From Brevibacterium sp. p3-SID960 (lineage in GTDB: Bacteria > Actinomycetota > Actinomycetes > Actinomycetales > Brevibacteriaceae): a DNA stretch of 12,020 nucleotides. Positions 7,209 through 12,020 of the stretch are shown piece after piece; the first letter of the stretch is position 1; each line of letters opens with the position of its first letter. The stretch covers positions 1 to 12,020 of the forward strand of contig NZ_JALXKS010000057.1 of assembly GCF_025144725.1 (NCBI RefSeq), read 5' to 3'. The notes beneath the pieces were generated by a model, which saw only the letters and a list, made by a program, of their open reading frames with translations, was not told where the DNA came from and made no database searches. A program made the translations under genes and the position numbers.

Positions 7209-7961
7209 ATGACGACCATGCGCGCAGTCGTGACCGGAGCCAGCTCCGGGATCGGAGCAGCCACCGTCCGCCGCCTGACTGCCAGCGGTTGGCACGTCAC
7301 CGCGGTCGCCCGCCGCGCCGAGAAGCTCGACGCGCTCGCCGACGAGACAGGGTGTGCGGTCGTCACCGCCGACCTCACCAGCGATGATGATGTCGCGACG
7401 ATGGCCGAGACGGTCGCCGCGGCCGGTCCGCTCCATGCCCTCATCGCCAACGCCGGCGCCGCCTACGGCCATGCCGAGATCGCCGATGCGGCGGTGGCAG
7501 ACTGGCAGAAGACGATGGACATCAATGCGTTCGGACTGCTGCGCAGCATCAACGCACTGCTGCCGGCTCTGACTGCCTCGGGCCGCGGCGACGTTCTCAT
7601 CATGGGTTCGACTGCCGGACTCATCACCTATGAGGCGGCGGGTGCGTACACTGCCTCGAAGCATGCGGTGCACGCCATCGCTCAGACCCTGCGCCTGGAG
7701 CTGGCCGGCAGACCGGTGCGCGTCATGGAGATCGCCCCGGGCATGGTCAGGACTGAGGAATTCAATCGCAAGCGCTTCGGTTCACAGGAAGCCGCCGACA
7801 AGATCTACGAGGGCGTCGAGAAACCCCTCACGGCTGAGGACATCGCCGACGCGGTGGACTGGATGCTGAGCCGCCCGCACCACGTCAACGTCGACCTTAT
7901 GGTCATCCGGCCGCTCGCCCAGGCCGCCCAGCACAAGGTGGCCCGCCACCAAGGACTGTGA
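7209..7961 (+). CDS. SDR family NAD(P)-dependent oxidoreductase (YdfG-like)
   Basis: This is a classical short-chain dehydrogenase/reductase of 250 residues, a cytoplasmic enzyme that oxidises alcohols or reduces carbonyls with NAD(P). The Rossmann motif TGASSGIG is at 9-16, the adenine-site Asp at D55 (TADL), NAG at 81-83, and the catalytic tetrad N106, S134, Y147 and K151, in MDINAFG, GSTAG and YTASK. Two arginines in VARRAEKL at the end of the second strand favour NADP over NAD. The later LELAGRPVRVMEIAPGMVRTEEF resembles the YdfG/serine 3-dehydrogenase subgroup, which acts on short 3-hydroxy acids, but the substrate cannot be read from the sequence. ATG 7209 is supported by GAGGAG at 7195-7200, 8 bases upstream. 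It seems to stand alone, 259 bases after the acyltransferase gene and 115 before the next gene. Confidence 0.93.
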   Translation: MTTMRAVVTGASSGIGAATVRRLTASGWHVTAVARRAEKLDALADETGCAVVTADLTSDDDVATMAETVAAAGPLHALIANAGAAYGHAEIADAAVADWQKTMDINAFGLLRSINALLPALTASGRGDVLIMGSTAGLITYEAAGAYTASKHAVHAIAQTLRLELAGRPVRVMEIAPGMVRTEEFNRKRFGSQEAADKIYEGVEKPLTAEDIADAVDWMLSRPHHVNVDLMVIRPLAQAAQHKVARHQGL

Positions 7962-8076
7962 ACCGGTCTTCCTCTGCGACGAAAGTCGTAACGACACTGA
8001 GCGTGCCCCGGGGTAGCCTGGAAGCACCCGCCCTGCGCCCCTCTGCAACCGCCGGGCAGAGTGAGGAGAGGAACCG

Positions 8077-8349
8077 ATGTCTCGTGCAGTCTCAGAGACA
8101 CGGCCCAGCACCGCCGGCGTTACCGGCAGGCGCTGGCGCGGCATCGCCCGAGTCGCGGTCCTGTTCGCTCTTTCAGCGCTGTTCCTCACCGGCTGGTTCT
8201 GGGGGTACACGGGCGTGCTTCTCGTCATGCTGCTGATCTCGGCAGTTCAGTTCATCCGCGACCGCCGCGCACACCCCTCCGCGGCAGCTGCTGAAACCGC
8301 CGACCTCGCCACCTCCAACCGCCCAGACTGCACCGGGCAGTGGAGCTGA
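8077..8349 (+). CDS. Small membrane protein of unknown function
   Basis: I do not recognise this 90-residue product. It has an Arg-rich, probably cytoplasmic N-terminus (RRWRGIAR) and then two closely spaced hydrophobic helices, VAVLFALSALFLTGWFW and VLLVMLLISAVQFI, separated by a short glycine turn. The positive segment FIRDRRAH follows, then an Ala/Thr-rich tail. By the positive-inside rule both ends face the cytoplasm as a helical hairpin. The ribosome site is very strong (GAGGAGAGG at 8063-8071, 5 bases before ATG 8077), which supports real expression. A TAGCCT -10-like box at 8014-8019 may be its promoter. It sits between the SDR gene and the ileS leader, with no clear terminator after it, so some read-through into the leader is possible. 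Confidence 0.72.
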   Translation: MSRAVSETRPSTAGVTGRRWRGIARVAVLFALSALFLTGWFWGYTGVLLVMLLISAVQFIRDRRAHPSAAAAETADLATSNRPDCTGQWS

Positions 8350-8366
8350 GCAGTCCATCGGTGCGG

Positions 8367-8396
8367 TTCGGAATCCACATGCATCTGCGCTAGGAT
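8367..8396 (+). promoter_or_regulatory. ileS promoter
   Basis: TAGGAT at 8391-8396 is a good actinobacterial -10 box. The best -35 partner at 18 bases spacing, TTCGGA at 8367-8372, is weak. Transcription would begin near 8402-8404, immediately before the first T-box stem. Confidence 0.5.
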
Positions 8397-8401
8397 GTCT
8401 C

Positions 8402-8645
8402 GTGCGACGATCCGGCCATCACCGGGGAGCATCCGGAAGAACAGGCACGTAACCAGACCACGGGGAGCCGTGCCCCATTAGACCCGGACGGGCCGGCCCG
8501 TCACAGCCTGAAAATGAGCGATCGGAGACCTCCAAGGCCGGCCCGAGCCACCCCTCGGCGGCGGGCGGAACTCCGATAAGCGAGGTGGTACCGCGGCGGA
8601 AGCGTCGTCCTCGTCACCGGACCGCCGAACGCATCAAGGACGCTC
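8402..8645 (+). promoter_or_regulatory. Isoleucine T-box riboswitch, translational type
   Basis: This untranslated leader senses uncharged tRNA-Ile and controls ileS. The diagnostic T-box sequence AGGTGGTACCGCGG is at 8583-8596. Near the start, a short Stem I formed by TCCGG (8411-8415) and CCGGA (8432-8436) encloses CATCACCGGGGAGC, with the likely specifier codon ATC at 8418-8420 followed by A. CACGG/CCGTG at 8459-8472 and the 16-base palindrome GACGGGCCGGCCCGTC at 8487-8502 make the middle stems. CGTCCT (8606-8611) is complementary to AGGACG (8637-8642), which contains the ileS ribosome binding site AAGGA (8636-8640). There is no terminator and U-tract. This fits the actinobacterial form, in which tRNA binding frees the ribosome site rather than preventing termination. 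Stem I is very short, as in the known actinobacterial ileS leaders. Confidence 0.93.
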
Positions 8646-11600
8646 ATGACTGATCAGATCTACCCCAAGCAGAAGACCTCCGCTGCAGGCCTGACCGCAT
8701 CGCCGTCGTTCCCTGCCATCGAAGACGACGTGCTGCGCTTCTGGAACGCCGACAACACCTTCCAAGCGAGCATCGACCAGCGTGAGGCCGGTTCCGAGGG
8801 CCAGAACGAGTTCGTCTTCTACGACGGCCCGCCGTTCGCCAACGGCCTGCCGCACTACGGCCACCTGCTCACCGGCTACGTCAAGGACGTCGTCCCGCGC
8901 TACCAGACGATGCGCGGCAAGCGCGTCGAGCGTCGCTTCGGCTGGGACACCCACGGACTGCCTGCCGAACTCGAAGCCGAACGCCAGCTCGGCATCACCG
9001 ATAAGTCCGAGATCGGCGACATGGGCATCGCCCGCTTCAACGAGGTGTGCCGCTCCTCGGTGCTGACGTACACGAAGGAGTGGGAGGAGTACGTCACCCG
9101 TCAGGGCCGCTGGGTCGACTTCGACAACGACTACAAGACGCTCAACGTCGAGTACATGGAATCGGTCATCTGGGCGTTCAAGCAGCTGTGGGACAAGGGC
9201 TACGTCTACGAGGGCTACCGCGTCCTGCCGTACTGCTGGAAGGACCAGACGCCGCTGTCGAACCACGAGCTGCGCATGGACGAGGACGTCTACAAGTCCC
9301 GCCAGGACCCCGCGGTGACGATCGGCTACAAACTCGCCGACTCCGATGAGTACGTCGTCATCTGGACCACCACCCCGTGGACTGTGCCGAGCAACCAGGC
9401 GGTGGCCGTCCATCCGGACGTCCGTTACGTCGCGGTGCGTCCCGGGCCCGAGGCGCCGGCTGAGCACCTGCGCGGCATCACCCTCATCATGGCCAAGGAC
9501 CGGGTGGCCGCCTACGCACGCGAGCTCGGCGAGGACCCCGAGGTGGTGCGCGAGATGACCGGCACCGATCTGCTCGGCCTGCGCTACGAACCGCCCTTCG
9601 GGTACTTCGAGGGCCGGCAGGAGGAGTTCGGCGAGGCGATGCACTCGATCCTCGCCGCCGACTTCGTCACCACCGACGACGGCACCGGAATCGTCCACCA
9701 GTCACCGGCCTTCGGTGAGGAGGACAAGGTGCTCACCGACGCCGCCGGGATCCACGCCGTCCGTCCCGTCGACGATGCCGGCTGCTTCGAAGCCCCGATC
9801 ACCGATTACGCCGGCCAGCAGGTCTTCGAGGCCAACAAGGCGATCATCCGCGACCTGCGCGACCACACCGGCCCGCTGGCCGGACGCTCGGCGCTGCTTG
9901 TACGGCACGAGACCTACGAGCACTCCTACCCGCACTGCTGGCGCTGCCGCACCCCGCTCATCTACCGGGCGGTGTCCTCGTGGTTCGTCAAGGTCACCGA
10001 CTTCAAGGACCGGATGGTCGAGCTCAATGAGCAGATCAACTGGGTGCCGGAGAACGTCAAGCACGGCCAGTTCGGCAAGTGGCTGGAGAACGCCCGCGAC
10101 TGGTCGATCTCTCGCAACCGGTTCTGGGGCTCGCCGATCCCGGTGTGGGTCTCGGACAACCCCGAATACCCGCGCACCGACGTCTACGGGTCGCTGGCCG
10201 AACTCGAAGCCGACTTCGGCCGGCTGCCGCTCAATGACAAGGGTGAGCCGGACCTGCACCGGCCGTGGATCGACGACCTCACCCGCCCGAACCCGGATGA
10301 TCCGACCGGCCAGTCGACGATGCGCCGCGTGCCCGATGTCCTCGATGTGTGGTTCGACTCCGGTTCGATGAGCTACGCCCAGGTCCACTACCCGTTCGAG
10401 AACGCCGACTGGTTCGAACACCACTTCCCGGGCGACTTCATCGTCGAGTACATCGGCCAGACCCGCGGCTGGTTCTACACCCTGCACATTCTCGCCACCG
10501 CCGTGTTCGACCGCCCGGCCTTCCGCAACTGCATCAGCCACGGCATCGTGCTCGGCTCCGACGGGCAGAAGATGTCCAAGAGCCTTCGCAACTATCCCGA
10601 CGTCAACGAGGTATTCGACCGCGACGGCTCCGATGCGATGCGCTGGTTCCTCATGTCGAGTCCGATCCTGCGCGGCGGCAACCTCGTTGTGACCGAACAG
10701 GGCATCCGCGACGGCGTCCGCCAAGTGATCCTGCCGCTGTGGAACGCCTGGCACTTCTTCGCCACCTACTCCAACAACGCCGACGGCGAAGCCGGTGGCA
10801 AGGGCTACGCGGCTGAGACCCGGTACGATTCCAGCCAGGTGCTCGACCGCTACCTCATCGCCAAGACCCACGACCTCATCGTGGACTTCCAGCAGGCGAT
10901 GGACGACTACGACGTGTGGGCAGCCTGCGAACTGATCCGCGAGCACCTCGACATGTTCACCAACTGGTACGTCCGCCGCTCCCGCCGCCGTTTCTGGGAG
11001 GGCACGGCCGAGGTGCGCGAATCCTTCGACGTCTTCTACACCTGCTTCGAGGCGTTCCTGCGGGTGGCCGCCCCGCTGCTGCCGTTCACCGTTGAGGAGA
11101 TCTACCGCGGGCTGACCGGCGAGCGGTCGGTGCACCTGACCGACTATCCCGACGCCGAGGCGTTCACCGCCGATGCCGATCTCGTCGCCGCAATGGACCG
11201 CACCCGCCAGGTCTGCTCGACCGGCTCCTCGCTGCGCAAGGCCAACAACCTGCGCGTGCGGCTGCCGCTGGCAGGCCTGACCGTGGCCACGAATGACGAG
11301 CTCGGCTCTGACTTCCGGTCGATCATCGCTGATGAGCTCAACGTCAAGGACGTCACGGTCATGGGCGTCGACCAGGCCGCTGCTGCCGGGTTCACCCTGG
11401 AGCAGAAGCTCACCGTCAACGCCCGTGCTGCCGGGCCGCGCCTGGGCAGGAACGTTCAGTCCGCGATCAAGGGCTCGAAGACCGGCGACTGGTCAGTCGG
11501 CGATGACGGCACCGTCACTGCCGGTGGGATCGAGCTCGACGAAGGCGAATACACCCTCGAGGAGGTTGCCGACGCCGGGGCGACGAGCGCTGCCCTGGCA

Positions 11601-11915
11601 GCGATGGATCGCGGCTTCGTCGCCCTCGACATCGAGGTCACCGACGAGCTGCGCGCTGAAGGCGTCGCTCGTGATGCGATCCGGGCGATCCAGAACGTGC
11701 GCAAGCAGCTCGACCTCGACGTCGCCGACCGGATCACGGTGCTGCTCTCGGCTCCCGAGCAGGTCCGTGCGGCTGTCGACACCCACCGCGACATGGTCGC
11801 CGGTGAGGTGCTCGCCGTTGATCTCGACACCACGAGCGAGCAGCTCAACGGCGACGAGGTCTTCACCGCCGGCGAGCTCGCCTCCGATGCGGCCGTGCAG
11901 GTGAAGCGCGTATGA
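8646..11915 (+). CDS. ileS: Isoleucine--tRNA ligase (type 2)
   Basis: IleRS charges tRNA-Ile and edits misactivated valine. The 1089-residue class I enzyme has [16 protein letters not shown], with the HIGH-type motif HYGH at 70-73, and [12 protein letters not shown]. The editing insert spans about 240-400, including [11 protein letters not shown] and [16 protein letters not shown] zinc-type CWRC is at 431-434, followed by [16 protein letters not shown] at 642-646 and the anticodon-binding helical domain at about 700-860. A long C-terminal extension completes it. Sequence wording and length match the eukaryote-like type 2 IleRS of mycobacteria and other actinobacteria, a subfamily with low mupirocin sensitivity. 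ATG 8646 follows AAGGA by 5 bases, and that site is controlled by the T-box leader. The stop codon overlaps the next start as ATGA. Confidence 0.98.
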   Translation: MTDQIYPKQKTSAAGLTASPSFPAIEDDVLRFWNADNTFQASIDQREAGSEGQNEFVFYDGPPFANGLPHYGHLLTGYVKDVVPRYQTMRGKRVERRFGWDTHGLPAELEAERQLGITDKSEIGDMGIARFNEVCRSSVLTYTKEWEEYVTRQGRWVDFDNDYKTLNVEYMESVIWAFKQLWDKGYVYEGYRVLPYCWKDQTPLSNHELRMDEDVYKSRQDPAVTIGYKLADSDEYVVIWTTTPWTVPSNQAVAVHPDVRYVAVRPGPEAPAEHLRGITLIMAKDRVAAYARELGEDPEVVREMTGTDLLGLRYEPPFGYFEGRQEEFGEAMHSILAADFVTTDDGTGIVHQSPAFGEEDKVLTDAAGIHAVRPVDDAGCFEAPITDYAGQQVFEANKAIIRDLRDHTGPLAGRSALLVRHETYEHSYPHCWRCRTPLIYRAVSSWFVKVTDFKDRMVELNEQINWVPENVKHGQFGKWLENARDWSISRNRFWGSPIPVWVSDNPEYPRTDVYGSLAELEADFGRLPLNDKGEPDLHRPWIDDLTRPNPDDPTGQSTMRRVPDVLDVWFDSGSMSYAQVHYPFENADWFEHHFPGDFIVEYIGQTRGWFYTLHILATAVFDRPAFRNCISHGIVLGSDGQKMSKSLRNYPDVNEVFDRDGSDAMRWFLMSSPILRGGNLVVTEQGIRDGVRQVILPLWNAWHFFATYSNNADGEAGGKGYAAETRYDSSQVLDRYLIAKTHDLIVDFQQAMDDYDVWAACELIREHLDMFTNWYVRRSRRRFWEGTAEVRESFDVFYTCFEAFLRVAAPLLPFTVEEIYRGLTGERSVHLTDYPDAEAFTADADLVAAMDRTRQVCSTGSSLRKANNLRVRLPLAGLTVATNDELGSDFRSIIADELNVKDVTVMGVDQAAAAGFTLEQKLTVNARAAGPRLGRNVQSAIKGSKTGDWSVGDDGTVTAGGIELDEGEYTLEEVADAGATSAALAAMDRGFVALDIEVTDELRAEGVARDAIRAIQNVRKQLDLDVADRITVLLSAPEQVRAAVDTHRDMVAGEVLAVDLDTTSEQLNGDEVFTAGELASDAAVQVKRV

Positions 11916-12020
11916 GTGAACACGACCCCGTCCACGGCACTGACGCTGCCGGCACCGGGCCCGAGGGTTCCGAGGTGACGCAGCTGCCGGACTTCGAGGA
12001 CAACCCGCTCGTCCCGCTCG
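11912..12020 (+). CDS. N-terminus of the gene after ileS, probably folylpolyglutamate/dihydrofolate synthase
   Basis: An open frame starts at the ATG that overlaps the ileS stop (ATGA) and runs 36 codons to the window edge. The visible residues are acidic and low in complexity ([14 protein letters not shown], then [12 protein letters not shown]) and show no domain. The four-base overlap predicts translational coupling, so this gene would also fall under the ileS T-box. In several Micrococcales folC follows ileS, which is the only reason for the suggested product. The visible part would then be an N-terminal extension ahead of the conserved domain. Another gene is possible. Confidence 0.55.
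   Translation, partial: MSEHDPVHGTDAAGTGPEGSEVTQLPDFEDNPLVPL

Noticed and set aside
6950..7970. The sequence GAACCGGTC occurs right after the stop codons of both the acyltransferase and SDR genes.
   Set aside because: A nine-base match with a palindromic core is easily explained by chance; no longer shared flank was seen, so it is not called a repeat or attachment site.
9702..11135. A 477-codon open frame on the minus strand inside ileS, with a similar one at 8634-9698.
   Set aside because: Long antisense frames are expected opposite high-GC genes with strong third-position bias. The translations have no recognisable domain and no ribosome sites were seen.

Overview
The window comes from a high-GC Gram-positive bacterium, almost certainly an actinobacterium. 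The signs are heavy G/C use at third codon positions, frequent GTG starts, TAGGCT/TAGGAT-like -10 elements, an isoleucyl-tRNA synthetase of the type found in Mycobacterium and relatives, and a short actinobacterial-type T-box leader. The gene neighbourhood (clpX, an AIM24-family gene, valS, ileS, then probably folC) suggests Micrococcales, perhaps Brevibacterium. The genus is an inference from memory of gene order, not a search result.

Layout. 1-214: upstream region with a probable clpX promoter. 215-1480 (+): clpX, the unfoldase of the ClpXP protease. 1481-1626: spacer holding a near-perfect inverted repeat that looks like an operator. 1627-2264 (+): the remains of a two-gene operon, an SRPBCC/AHSA1-domain gene overlapping by ATGA a small ArsR-type winged-helix regulator. 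Both are frame-disrupted. 2349-3017 (-): AIM24-family protein. 3069-3105: a strong 15-bp hairpin, probably the valS terminator. 3158-5797 (-): valS, with a promoter so close to its ATG that the mRNA is probably leaderless. 5873-6949 (+): a multi-pass membrane acyltransferase, divergent from valS. 6950-7208: spacer with a possible relic of a small kinase-like gene. 7209-7961 (+): SDR oxidoreductase. 8077-8349 (+): small two-helix membrane protein of unknown function. 8350-8645: promoter and isoleucine T-box leader. 8646-11915 (+): ileS. 11912-end (+): start of a translationally coupled gene, probably folC, cut by the window edge.

The window is mostly core housekeeping sequence: protein quality control (ClpX) and charging of valyl- and isoleucyl-tRNA. 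The two synthetase genes appear to be controlled differently: valS by a leaderless promoter, ileS by a tRNA-sensing leader that seems to hide the ribosome binding site.

I found no defence system, mobile element, CRISPR array, tRNA or rRNA gene, and nothing I would call a new biological system. The parts most worth a second look are the decayed SRPBCC/ArsR operon with its surviving operator, the ileS leader, the leaderless valS promoter and the possible gene relic at 6958-7192.
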